Below, piece after piece: positions 24,765 through 32,370 of a DNA stretch of 64,000 nucleotides. The first letter of the stretch is position 1. Each line of letters starts with the position of its first letter. A program made the translations under genes and the position numbers. The notes below the pieces were generated by a model. That model was not told the DNA's origin and did not search any database. It saw nothing but the letters and a program-made list of their open reading frames with translations. The stretch covers positions 1,382,935-1,446,934 of the forward strand of contig LR594584.1 in the NCBI GenBank assembly GCA_901538445.1. The letters run 5' to 3'. This DNA is from Gemmataceae bacterium (lineage in GTDB: Bacteria; Planctomycetota; Planctomycetia; Gemmatales; Gemmataceae).

Positions 24765-25867
24765 TGGTGGGGTCGTTCCTGAACGTCCTCGTCGCCCGCC
24801 TGCCGCTGGAGAAGAGCGTCGTCTGGCCGTCGTCCCGCTGCTTCTCGTGCTACCGGCCGATCCGCCTGCTCGACAACATCCCGATCCTGGGCTACCTGCG
24901 GCTCCGCGGGCGGTGCCGCAACTGCGGGGCGGGGTTCTCGGCCCGGTACCTGTGGGTCGAACTCGGCACCGGCGTCGCCACGCTCGCCCTCTTCGCCGTC
25001 GAGGTCGTGCTGAACTGGCACGACGTTCCGGCGCTGAAGGTGAACCCGGCGGTGATGCCCGCGTTCTTCCCGGCGGCGGGCATGGCGATGTTCGCGTACC
25101 ACGCGGTGCTGCTGTGGTGCCTGATCGCGGCCGCGGTGATCGACGCCGAGCACCGGATCATCCCGCCGATGATCCCGTACTTCGGGCTGCTCGTCGGCGT
25201 GGTCGGCGGGGCGCTGATGCCGTGGCCCTGGCCGAACCCGGCGGCGGCCGGGGTTGTCACTGTTCCGGGCGCACCGCCCGGCGCGCCCTGGTCGCTGCAA
25301 GAGTTCTGGGGACAGATTCCGGTCGGCGTGCAACTGTGGCCGTTCTACGGCCCGACGTTCGACTTTGCCCCGCCCGGCAGCGTGCAACTCGGCCTGATGA
25401 ACTCGGTCCTGGGCGCGCTCGCCGGGTCGCTGGTGGTGCGGGCCGTGAAGGCGCTGTTCGAACTCGGCTTCGGCCGCGAGGCGATGGGCCTGGGCGACGC
25501 CGACCTGCTGATGATGGCCGGCGCGTTCCTCGGGTGGCAGGTAGCGGTGCTGTCGCTGTTCGTGGGGGCGGGTGCGGCGCTGTTCCTGAAGGTCATCATG
25601 CTGATCGCCGCCGGCAAAGAGAAGGAGCCGCAGTCGTCGCCGGTGAGCGGCGAGTTCACCGACGCCCGCGAGTTGCCGTTCGGCCCCGGGCTGGCGCTGG
25701 GCGTGGTCGTGACGTGGTTCGCGTGGCCCTGGATCGGGCCGGGGACGCAGTACCTGTTCTTCGACGGCGTCACGCTGGTCCTGTGCGTGGTCGTGATGTT
25801 CGGCGGCCTGCTCGCGGCCGGGCTGCTCCTGCGGCGGCCCGCCCCAGAACCCGCCGCAAAGGTGTGA
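24701..25867 (+). CDS. pilD: Prepilin peptidase / N-methyltransferase (A24 family)
   Basis: 388 residues, a multi-spanning aspartic protease that cuts leader peptides of type IV prepilin-like proteins and may methylate the new N-terminus. The N-terminal methylase domain has zinc cysteines C47, C50, C72 and C75. The catalytic aspartates are Asp148 in [13 protein letters not shown] and Asp266 in [10 protein letters not shown] roughly 50-residue loop rich in Pro and Gly separates the two halves. The ATG at 24701 lies inside aroK and no ribosome site is visible, so translation is probably coupled. Processing of DUF1559-type planctomycete pseudopilins is a natural substrate class (inference). Confidence 0.92.
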   Translation: MQGWNIAIIAFWCGWVFLLGLMVGSFLNVLVARLPLEKSVVWPSSRCFSCYRPIRLLDNIPILGYLRLRGRCRNCGAGFSARYLWVELGTGVATLALFAVEVVLNWHDVPALKVNPAVMPAFFPAAGMAMFAYHAVLLWCLIAAAVIDAEHRIIPPMIPYFGLLVGVVGGALMPWPWPNPAAAGVVTVPGAPPGAPWSLQEFWGQIPVGVQLWPFYGPTFDFAPPGSVQLGLMNSVLGALAGSLVVRAVKALFELGFGREAMGLGDADLLMMAGAFLGWQVAVLSLFVGAGAALFLKVIMLIAAGKEKEPQSSPVSGEFTDARELPFGPGLALGVVVTWFAWPWIGPGTQYLFFDGVTLVLCVVVMFGGLLAAGLLLRRPAPEPAAKV

Positions 25868-25894
25868 GCCAGCCGGAGCGCACCTTGCTGTCTT

Positions 25895-25957
25895 GGCGAG
25901 CCGCGACCGCGAGGGAGCGGGGGGACGCAACCCGCTCCCTCGCGGTCGCGGCTCGCC
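25895..25957. repeat. Perfect 27-bp palindrome
   Basis: Arms 25895-25921 and 25931-25957 are exact inverse copies (GGCGAGCCGCGACCGCGAGG at the start) around a 9-base loop, between pilD and hisH. The terminal GGCGAGC...GCTCGCC also marks the element at 40040-40120, and its GCGAGC end is shared by the one at 43536-43602. It could act as a terminator or an mRNA stabiliser. Confidence 0.9.
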
Positions 25958-26021
25958 TGCGTGTATTTCGCACCGCATCGCTGGCTATTCCTGCACTTCC
26001 TACCTGCCGGGCACGGAACTC

Positions 26022-26639
26022 ATGGCTTCCGACATCGTGATCGTGGACTACGGCATGGCGAACCTGCGGAGCGTCCAGAAGGCGTTCGAGCAGGTCGGGC
26101 ACGCCGCCGCGATCACCTCGGACCCCGAGCGCATCCGCACCGCCGACCGCGTGGTGCTGCCGGGCGTCGGGGCGTTCCGCGACGCGATCGCCCGGCTCCG
26201 CGAGACCCACCTCGGCACGGCGATCACCGGGCACATCGCACGCGGCCGGCCGTTCCTGGGCATCTGCCTCGGGCTCCAGATGCTCTTCACCCGCGGGTTC
26301 GAGGACGGCGAGCACGCCGGGCTCGACCTGTTCCGCGGCGACGTGGTGCGGTTCCCCGCGGTGCCGGGGCTGAAGGTGCCGCACATGGGCTGGAACACGC
26401 TCGACCTCACGCGCCCGGCGTGCCCGCTGTTCCGCGACCTCCCGGCGGCCGCGGCCGTGTACTTCGTCCACTCGTACCACGCCGAACCTGCCGATCAGTC
26501 CGTGGTCGCCGCAACCGCCGACTACCCGACGCCGTTTACCGCGGTGGTGTGGCGCGACAACGTGTATGCGACGCAGTTCCACCCCGAGAAGAGCCAGCGC
26601 GTCGGGCTCCAGATGCTCAAGAACTTCGCGACGCTGTAA
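26022..26639 (+). CDS. hisH: Imidazole glycerol phosphate synthase glutaminase subunit
   Basis: 205 residues; releases ammonia from glutamine for HisF in histidine synthesis. The class I glutaminase triad is complete: nucleophile Cys82 in GICLGLQ, His187 and Glu189 in QFHPEKS. Oxyanion region PGVGAFRDA is at 47-55. The ATG at 26022 opens the conserved [17 protein letters not shown]. No hisF lies in the window, so the genes for the complex are unlinked here. It is flanked by a 27-bp palindrome upstream and the 20-bp tandem array downstream. Confidence 0.95.
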   Translation: MASDIVIVDYGMANLRSVQKAFEQVGHAAAITSDPERIRTADRVVLPGVGAFRDAIARLRETHLGTAITGHIARGRPFLGICLGLQMLFTRGFEDGEHAGLDLFRGDVVRFPAVPGLKVPHMGWNTLDLTRPACPLFRDLPAAAAVYFVHSYHAEPADQSVVAATADYPTPFTAVVWRDNVYATQFHPEKSQRVGLQMLKNFATL

Positions 26640-27027
26640 CGGTCGCAGGCGCACATCGCCTCGCCCACAGCCCGCGACGCGGCCGGGCAGCATCCGACAT
26701 GGTGTCGCGCCGCGCCGAGCGGTACGCTGGGTTTGGGGATTGAAACAGCCTTTCTTCTGGCGAGCGGCGGTTTGGTTCTGAAGAGTTGGGCTTGGTTCTG
26801 GAGAGTTTCCCTTGATTCTGGAGAGTTGGCGTTGATTCTGGAGAGTTTCCCTTGATTCTGGAGAGTTTCCCTTGGTTCTGAAGACCCCACCCCCCACTTC
26901 CGCCAGAACCATTTCCCACCCCACCCTTCTCTGACCCTCCCGACCGGCCAGCACCTCCCCTCACCGGACGCGGTCGGTTATACTCTCCCTTGTTCGAACC
27001 AGCACACCCACCGGGACCGGTGCCGTC
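26640..27027. other. 388-base intergenic region with tandem array and C-rich tract
   Basis: No gene is supported. From left to right it contains unremarkable GC-rich sequence, a 20-bp tandem array (26772-26886), then a C-rich, G-poor tract (about 26885-26965), and finally the likely promoter and leader of the ECF sigma gene. The base composition of array and tract is clearly unlike the surrounding coding DNA. Confidence 0.8.
26772..26886. repeat. 20-bp tandem repeat array, about 5.7 copies
   Basis: Exact 20-base period with consensus TTGATTCTGGAGAGTTTCCC. Units begin at 26772, 26792, 26812, 26832, 26852 and 26872, the last partial. Units 4 and 5 are identical; others differ at a few positions. 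There are no spacers, so it is not CRISPR. Twenty is not a multiple of three, so it is not coding. Confidence 0.95.
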
Positions 27028-27588
27028 GTGAGCGACGTCACACAAATCCTGTCGGCCATCCACGGCGGGGACCGTGCGGCCGCGGCGCAGTTGCTCCCGC
27101 TGGTGTACGACGAGTTGCGGCGGCTCGCGGCGGGCAACATGGCCCGCGAGTCGGCCGGGCACACGCTCAACGCGACGGCTCTGGTCCACGAGGCGTACCT
27201 GCGGCTGATCGGCAGCGCCCCGGACCTCGCGTGGAACCACCGGGGCCACTTCTTCGCGGCCGCGGCCGAGTCGATGCGGCGCATCCTGGTGGACCACGCC
27301 CGCAAGAAGCACGCGGCCAAGCGGGGCGGGGCGCGGCAGCGGGTCGCGCTCGACGCGGTCGAGGTCGCCGCGCCCGAGTCCGGGGTGGACCTGCTCGCGC
27401 TCGACGAGGCGCTGACGAAACTCACCGCGGTGGACCCCGAGGCCGCGAAGCTGGTGCAACTGCGGTACTTCTCCGGGCTCACGGCGGCCCAGGCCGCGGA
27501 GTGCCTGGGAACGTCGCTCCGGTCCGCCGAGCGGATGTGGGCCTTCGCCCGCGCCTGGCTGCTCCGCGAGATGGGCGGGGCGACGTGA
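27028..27588 (+). CDS. ECF-type RNA polymerase sigma factor (planctomycete TIGR02999-like)
   Basis: 186 residues, a sigma-70-family regulator of the small ECF type with only regions 2 and 4. Region 2 includes LLPLVYDELRRLAAGNMARE and the promoter-melting RGHFFAAAAESMRRILVDHAR. Region 4 has the helix-turn-helix YFSGLTAAQAAECLGTSLRS. The pattern ATALVHEAYLRLI matches the family often found beside membrane kinases in planctomycetes. The start is GTG at 27028. A hairpin lies between it and the next gene. Regulation is inferred to run through the kinase; no anti-sigma domain is visible. Confidence 0.9.
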   Translation: MSDVTQILSAIHGGDRAAAAQLLPLVYDELRRLAAGNMARESAGHTLNATALVHEAYLRLIGSAPDLAWNHRGHFFAAAAESMRRILVDHARKKHAAKRGGARQRVALDAVEVAAPESGVDLLALDEALTKLTAVDPEAAKLVQLRYFSGLTAAQAAECLGTSLRSAERMWAFARAWLLREMGGAT

Positions 27589-27593
27589 CATAG

Positions 27594-27611
27594 CGGCGGG
27601 CTTGCCCGCCG
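27594..27611 (+). promoter_or_regulatory. Hairpin between sigma factor and kinase genes
   Basis: CGGCGGGC-TT-GCCCGCCG is an 8-bp perfect stem with a two-base central loop, 6 bases after the sigma stop and 16 bases before the kinase start. It could reduce read-through or ration kinase expression; no T-run is present. Confidence 0.4.
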
Positions 27612-27627
27612 TGCCTGAACAACCGGT

Positions 27628-29454
27628 ATGAACGAACGCAGCATCTTCCTCGACGCGCTCGACCGGACCGACCCGGCCGCCCGCCGCGCGTACCTCGACG
27701 CCGCGTGCGGGGCCGACGCCGAACTCCGGGCGAGAGTCGATTCGCTGCTCGCGGCGCACGACCGGGCCGGCGGGTTCCTGGAGACGCCCGCCGCGCCGCC
27801 CCAGAGCGTGCTCTCGAAGCCGTCCTCGGCCGTGACCGTCGTGGCCGCGGCCCCGGCGTCGCGGTCGTCGCCGAAGGTGCGGGTCACCGACTCGTCGCAG
27901 CGGGCGTTCAGCGACGAGACCACGGCGCTGCTCCGCCGCCGCCTCGTCTGGGTCGCGACCGTCACCGTCTGCCCGATGATCCTGGCCCTGTTCCCGACGC
28001 TCCACCTCGCGTTCCTCGACCTGCGGATCGCGTGCCTGGTGGTGTGCCTCACGTGCGTCGGGCTGCTCCACGCCCTCAGGACCCCGACCCGCCGGCAACT
28101 GCGGCTGCTCGAACTGTTCATGTTCGGGTCGGTGATCGTGCAGATGACGGTGATGCCCGCGGCGCTCATGCTCGAACGCGCCCGAGCGAACGACTTCCCG
28201 ACGGTCATCATGGACGGGTACTTCATCCAGGGCGTGTGGGTGCTCGTCATCATCAGTTACGGGATGCTGATCCCGAACACGTGGCAGCGGGCGCTGGTGC
28301 TGCTGCTCCCGGCCGGGCTCGCGCCGTACGCCAGCACGTACCTGCTCGGGCTATACGAGCCAAAGGTGCGCGAGGCGTACGACGCGCTCCACCACGGCAC
28401 GCCGTTTCCGGTCGTGCTCGTCGCCGTCGCCGAGGCGCTCTTCTACTCGCACATCCTGAACGTGAGCCGGTGGGAACTGTACCGGGCGAAGAAGTTCGGC
28501 CAGTACCGGCTCCAGGAGAAGCTGGGCAGCGGCGGCATGGGCGAGGTCTACCGCGCCGAGCACGAGTTGCTCAAGCGGTCGTGCGCGATCAAGTTGATCC
28601 GCCCCGGCATCGACGCCGACCCCGCCGCGATCGCCCGATTCGAGCAGGAGGTGCGGGCGACGGCCCAGTTGACCCACTGGAACACGGTCGAGGTGTACGA
28701 CTACGGCCGCACCGACCAGGGCGTGTTCTACTACGTCATGGAACTGCTCCGCGGGCAGAACCTCGACGAACTCGTGCGGCGCTCCGGGCCGCTGCCGCCG
28801 GGGCGAGTCGTGTACCTCCTGGCACAGGTGTGTGCGGCGCTCCGCGAGGCGCACGGGCAGGGGCTGATCCACCGCGACATCAAGCCCGCGAACATCTTCG
28901 CGGCGACCCGCGGCGGCGCGTTCGACGTGGCCAAGCTCCTCGACTTCGGGCTGGTGTCGCACACCACCGGCGGCACCAGCGACGGCGAGAAGGGCGTCAT
29001 CAGCGGGTCGCCGGCGTACATGGCACCGGAACAGGGAACGCCTGGCGCTCCGACCGACGCCCGCACCGACCTCTACGCCCTCGGCGGCGTCGGCTACTTC
29101 CTGCTCACCGGCCGGTCACCGTTCGACGGCGCGACGATCTTCGACCAGATCGCGGCGCACCGGCACGCGGCGATCGTGCCGCCGTCGCAGCGGATACCCG
29201 GTGTGCCGGCCGACCTGGAAGCGGTGCTGCTGAGGTGCCTCGCGAAATCGCCCGCCGACCGCTACCCCGACGCCGGGTCGCTCCGGAAGGCGCTATCGGC
29301 GTGCCGGTGCGCAGCGGAGTGGGACGCGGAAAAAGCCGCCGCGTGGTGGGCGGCACACGAGACCGAGCCGGAGGAGCCCGCACCGGCCCCAACGCCCGGC
29401 CCCGCGACCATGCACCGCGAGCCGAGCGTGGCGACCGTGAAGGTGCGGTTCTGA
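27628..29454 (+). CDS. Membrane serine/threonine protein kinase
   Basis: 608 residues. An N-terminal cytosolic segment carries the planctomycete RAYLDAACGADAELRARVDSLL motif (20-41). Residues about 105-280 form some six membrane spans, and the kinase domain covers about 291-560. Kinase motifs: glycine loop GSGGMGEVY (300-308), ATP Lys322, catalytic HRDIKPAN (415-422), DFG 439-441, APEQ in the activation segment. C-terminus is low-complexity and proline-rich. In the common planctomycete arrangement the kinase precedes the membrane part, so the order here is reversed. Presumed to sense a membrane or extracellular cue and act with the sigma factor upstream. Its stop is 6 bases from the convergent dapB stop. 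Confidence 0.9.
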   Translation: MNERSIFLDALDRTDPAARRAYLDAACGADAELRARVDSLLAAHDRAGGFLETPAAPPQSVLSKPSSAVTVVAAAPASRSSPKVRVTDSSQRAFSDETTALLRRRLVWVATVTVCPMILALFPTLHLAFLDLRIACLVVCLTCVGLLHALRTPTRRQLRLLELFMFGSVIVQMTVMPAALMLERARANDFPTVIMDGYFIQGVWVLVIISYGMLIPNTWQRALVLLLPAGLAPYASTYLLGLYEPKVREAYDALHHGTPFPVVLVAVAEALFYSHILNVSRWELYRAKKFGQYRLQEKLGSGGMGEVYRAEHELLKRSCAIKLIRPGIDADPAAIARFEQEVRATAQLTHWNTVEVYDYGRTDQGVFYYVMELLRGQNLDELVRRSGPLPPGRVVYLLAQVCAALREAHGQGLIHRDIKPANIFAATRGGAFDVAKLLDFGLVSHTTGGTSDGEKGVISGSPAYMAPEQGTPGAPTDARTDLYALGGVGYFLLTGRSPFDGATIFDQIAAHRHAAIVPPSQRIPGVPADLEAVLLRCLAKSPADRYPDAGSLRKALSACRCAAEWDAEKAAAWWAAHETEPEEPAPAPTPGPATMHREPSVATVKVRF

Positions 29455-29460
29455 CGCGAC

Positions 29461-30252
29461 CTACAACCCCAGTACGTCGGCCATCGTGTACCGGCCGGCG
29501 GGGCGGTTCGCGAGGTACTTCCCGGCGGCCAGCGCGCCGCGGGCGTAGCTGTCGCGGTTGTGCCCCTTGTGGACCAGTTCGAGCGTCTCGCCGAGCGTCG
29601 TGAAGATGATCGTGTGCTCGCCGACGTTGTCGCCGCCGCGGACCGCGTGGACCCCGATCTCGTGCGGGGTCCGCTCGCCGACCAGCCCCTCGCGGCCGTG
29701 GACGAAGTGCCCGCCCTGCACCTCTTGGATGATCTCCCCGAACCGCACCGCGGTGCCGCTCGGCGAGTCCTTCTTGAACCGGTGGTGCCGCTCGACGATC
29801 TCGGCGTCGAACCCCTTGCCCTTGAGCGCCTCGGCCGTGAGCTTCGTGAGCTTGAACAGCAGGTTCACGACGAGGCTCATGTTCGGGGCGAACAGCACCG
29901 CGGTCTGGTGCGCGGCCGCCTCGATCTCTTCCTTCTGCTTCGCGGTGTGACCGGTCGTCGCGACCACGATCGGGATCTGCCGCGCGACGCACACCGGCAG
30001 CACGGTCATCGTTCCCTCGGGGGCCGAGAAGTCGATGAGGCAGTCGGGCTTGGGGTCGAACGCCAGTTCGGCGGTGATCGGCACGCCGACGTGCCCGACG
30101 CCCGCGACCTCGCCCGCGTCGCGGCCCAGGAGCGGGCTGCCCGGCGCGTCGAGGGCCGCGACGAGCTTGAGGTCGTGGTCCTCCTTGGCAAGCGCGACGA
30201 GCCGCTGCCCCATCCGCCCGCCGGCCCCGTTAAACGCGATGTGAATCTTCAT
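29461..30252 (-). CDS. dapB: 4-hydroxy-tetrahydrodipicolinate reductase
   Basis: 263 residues; NAD(P)H-dependent reductase of the diaminopimelate-lysine pathway. The Rossmann loop GAGGRMG is at residues 9-15. The substrate segment ERHHRFKKDSPSGTA carries the catalytic histidine pair and lysine, and AHHIIFTTLGETLELVHK-like sequence (HTIIFTTLGETLEL) marks the C-terminal domain. Length is normal. It follows thrC on the minus strand after a 162-base gap filled by an inverted repeat, and converges with the kinase gene 6 bases away. No strong ribosome site was found at the ATG (30252). Confidence 0.95.
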   Translation of the reverse strand: MKIHIAFNGAGGRMGQRLVALAKEDHDLKLVAALDAPGSPLLGRDAGEVAGVGHVGVPITAELAFDPKPDCLIDFSAPEGTMTVLPVCVARQIPIVVATTGHTAKQKEEIEAAAHQTAVLFAPNMSLVVNLLFKLTKLTAEALKGKGFDAEIVERHHRFKKDSPSGTAVRFGEIIQEVQGGHFVHGREGLVGERTPHEIGVHAVRGGDNVGEHTIIFTTLGETLELVHKGHNRDSYARGALAAGKYLANRPAGRYTMADVLGL

Positions 30253-30273
30253 GGTTGGTTTGGAAGGGTGTTG

Positions 30274-30397
30274 ATCCGCAGATTACGCAGATGGACACAG
30301 ATTAGAAATCAGAGGACAGAGATCAGGCCGAAGACCAGAGGTCATGCTCTTCCGCCCTCTGTCTGAACATCTGCGTCCATCTGCGTAATCTGTGGAT
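30274..30397. repeat. Inverted repeat between dapB and thrC
   Basis: Arms 30274-30302 and 30369-30397 pair with two mismatches (core CAGATTACGCAGATGGAC). The element is much richer in A and T than its surroundings. Related CAGATTACGCAGATT-like sequences occur in intergenic DNA of many unrelated bacteria. Confidence 0.85.
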
Positions 30398-30414
30398 AAA
30401 TGCTCTGCTATCGG

Positions 30415-31818
30415 TCACGCGTAGAGTTCGATTGCCTTCACGATCTCGGACAGTTGGTTCGGCACCTGGACGGCGCGGTTCGCAAACATCGCCCGCTTCA
30501 CGCCTCGCTTGCCGAGCTTGGCCTCGAACACCGCCGGGTCGGCCGTGTGGTACGCGACCGTCGCGTCGGGGTCTTTCAGGACGTGACCGGTTAACACACA
30601 CGCCACGGTATCCGACTTCGCGATGACGCCCTCTTTCACGAGCTTGAGCAGACCGGCGACGCTCGCGGCGCTGGCCGGCTCGCACCCGAGGCCGCCGGCC
30701 CCGATCTTCGCCTTCGCGTCGAGCATCTCCTGGTCGGTCGCCTCGCGGACCACGCCCCCGCACCGCTCCAGCGCCCGCAGCGCCTTCGGCAGGTTCACCG
30801 GGCGATTGATCTCGATGGCCGAGGCGAGCGTGTCGGCCCGGCGGTTGGCCGCGTCCATCGCACTCATGTAGGCGTCGTACTTCGCCTTGTCGAACTCGCC
30901 CGCGTTCCACCGCAGCCCGTGCCGGTCGTAGAGCTGGTAGAACGTGTCGGCCCCGGCCGCGTTCACGACGGCCAACCGCGGGGTGCGGTCGATGAGGCCG
31001 AGTTCCTTCAGCTCGGTGAACGCCTTGCCGAAGCTCGACACGTTCCCGAGGTTCCCGCCGGGGACCACGATCCAGTCCGGGACGCGCCACCGGAGCGCCT
31101 CCAGGATGCGGAACATGATCGTCTTCTGCCCTTCGAGCCGGAACGGGTTCACGCTGTTGACGAGGTAGATCCCGAGCTGCCGGCTCACGTCCTGCACCTG
31201 CCGCAGCGCGTCGTCGAAGTCGCCGGCGATCTGGACCGTGAGCGCGCCGTGCTCGAGCGCCTGCGACAGCTTGCCGTAGCTGATCTTGCCCGACCCGATG
31301 AAGATGACCGCCCGCATGGGCGGCGACCCGCCGCCGGCGGCGCAGTAGATGGCGAGGCTGGCGCTGGTGTTGCCGGTGCTGGCGCAGGCGGCGCGGGTGG
31401 CCCCGGTCATGCGGGCGTGGGTGAACGCCGCGGTCATGCCGTTGTCCTTGAAGCTCCCGCTCGGGTTCATGCCCTCGTACTCGAGGTACACGGTGCCGGG
31501 GTTCATGCCGACGTAGGCCGCGACCGTGTCGGCGCGCTGGCACAGGGTCTGGCCCTCGCCGACGGTCATGACCTTGGCGTCGGGGGCGAACGGGAACAGC
31601 TCGCGGAACCGCCACACGCCCGAGAAGTCGAGCGGGTCGGACCGGTTGGCCCATTTGCTCTCGAAGTGCTTGAGCGACTTGGGCACCGGGAGCCGGTCCC
31701 AGTCGTAGGCGACGTCGAGCAGGCCGCCGCACTTCGGGCACCGGAACGAGGTGTCCGCGAGGTCAACGGTGGCCCGGCACGCGGGGTTGATGCAGCGCTG
31801 GAATGAGAGGTCGGACAT
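30415..31818 (-). CDS. thrC: Threonine synthase
   Basis: 467 residues; PLP enzyme making threonine from O-phosphohomoserine. An N-terminal four-cysteine knuckle (C9, C14, C27, C30) precedes the catalytic domain. PLP-binding Lys124 lies in [10 protein letters not shown], and the phosphate loop is in [11 protein letters not shown]. The late [10 protein letters not shown] closes the active site. The ATG at 31818 is chosen because it begins [14 protein letters not shown], leaving the cysteine pair intact. The gene precedes dapB on the same strand; both belong to the aspartate family of amino acids. Confidence 0.95.
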   Translation of the reverse strand: MSDLSFQRCINPACRATVDLADTSFRCPKCGGLLDVAYDWDRLPVPKSLKHFESKWANRSDPLDFSGVWRFRELFPFAPDAKVMTVGEGQTLCQRADTVAAYVGMNPGTVYLEYEGMNPSGSFKDNGMTAAFTHARMTGATRAACASTGNTSASLAIYCAAGGGSPPMRAVIFIGSGKISYGKLSQALEHGALTVQIAGDFDDALRQVQDVSRQLGIYLVNSVNPFRLEGQKTIMFRILEALRWRVPDWIVVPGGNLGNVSSFGKAFTELKELGLIDRTPRLAVVNAAGADTFYQLYDRHGLRWNAGEFDKAKYDAYMSAMDAANRRADTLASAIEINRPVNLPKALRALERCGGVVREATDQEMLDAKAKIGAGGLGCEPASAASVAGLLKLVKEGVIAKSDTVACVLTGHVLKDPDATVAYHTADPAVFEAKLGKRGVKRAMFANRAVQVPNQLSEIVKAIELYA

Positions 31819-31889
31819 GCGGAATGTTGTAGCGGAAGGGGACGACCTTCCCAGGGGAGCGGCCCCGAGTTGCTGGGACGCGAGGCGCG

Positions 31890-32321
31890 TCAGTAGTCCA
31901 CCGCGAGGTGCCAGCGAACCCCAGCGGCTGCCAGGCCGACAAGGACGCCCTCGAACTCTCGCAACTCGCCGGCGACCTCCGCCGCATCGGAAATCGCGGT
32001 CGGGTTCGCTTCCAGGTGGCGCAATAGGCCTCGAACCGTGATCAGTCCGTCCTCCGCAGAAAACCACGCCTCTTCGGGAATGTCGGTGGGAGGCTCTTCG
32101 CCGAGTTCCTCGATGTGGGCTGCCGCTTGCTCGCGGTCCGTGCTGAAGTAGTCCATGAGTGGGCGAACACCGGCCCGGACCGCGAGTCGATCCAGGTTAT
32201 TCGAACGTCCCAATGCCTTCCCGCCAACCTGGGTATCGACGTCGGGAACCTCTCGCTCGGCCACGATATACAGTGCGACGCCCACGATGAACTCCCACGC
32301 CCGAATAGCGACGCGATGCAT
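31890..32321 (-). CDS. Small soluble protein of unknown function
   Basis: 143 residues, acidic, no signal peptide or membrane span. A hydrophobic start ([13 protein letters not shown]) leads to an acidic middle ([18 protein letters not shown]) and a C-terminal amphipathic part. No family was recognised. Single-copy context between thrC and the membrane gene cluster gives no functional hint. Codon use looks like its neighbours, so it is probably real. Its ATG is at 32319-32321. Confidence 0.6.
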   Translation of the reverse strand: MHRVAIRAWEFIVGVALYIVAEREVPDVDTQVGGKALGRSNNLDRLAVRAGVRPLMDYFSTDREQAAAHIEELGEEPPTDIPEEAWFSAEDGLITVRGLLRHLEANPTAISDAAEVAGELREFEGVLVGLAAAGVRWHLAVDY

Positions 32322-32370
32322 GGTTGCCCCTCGCCCGCTGCTCGATAACTCGCGGCGAGCTCACACCGTT

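Noticed and set aside
26772..26886. CRISPR array
   Set aside because: Units are directly adjacent without spacers and no cas genes are nearby.
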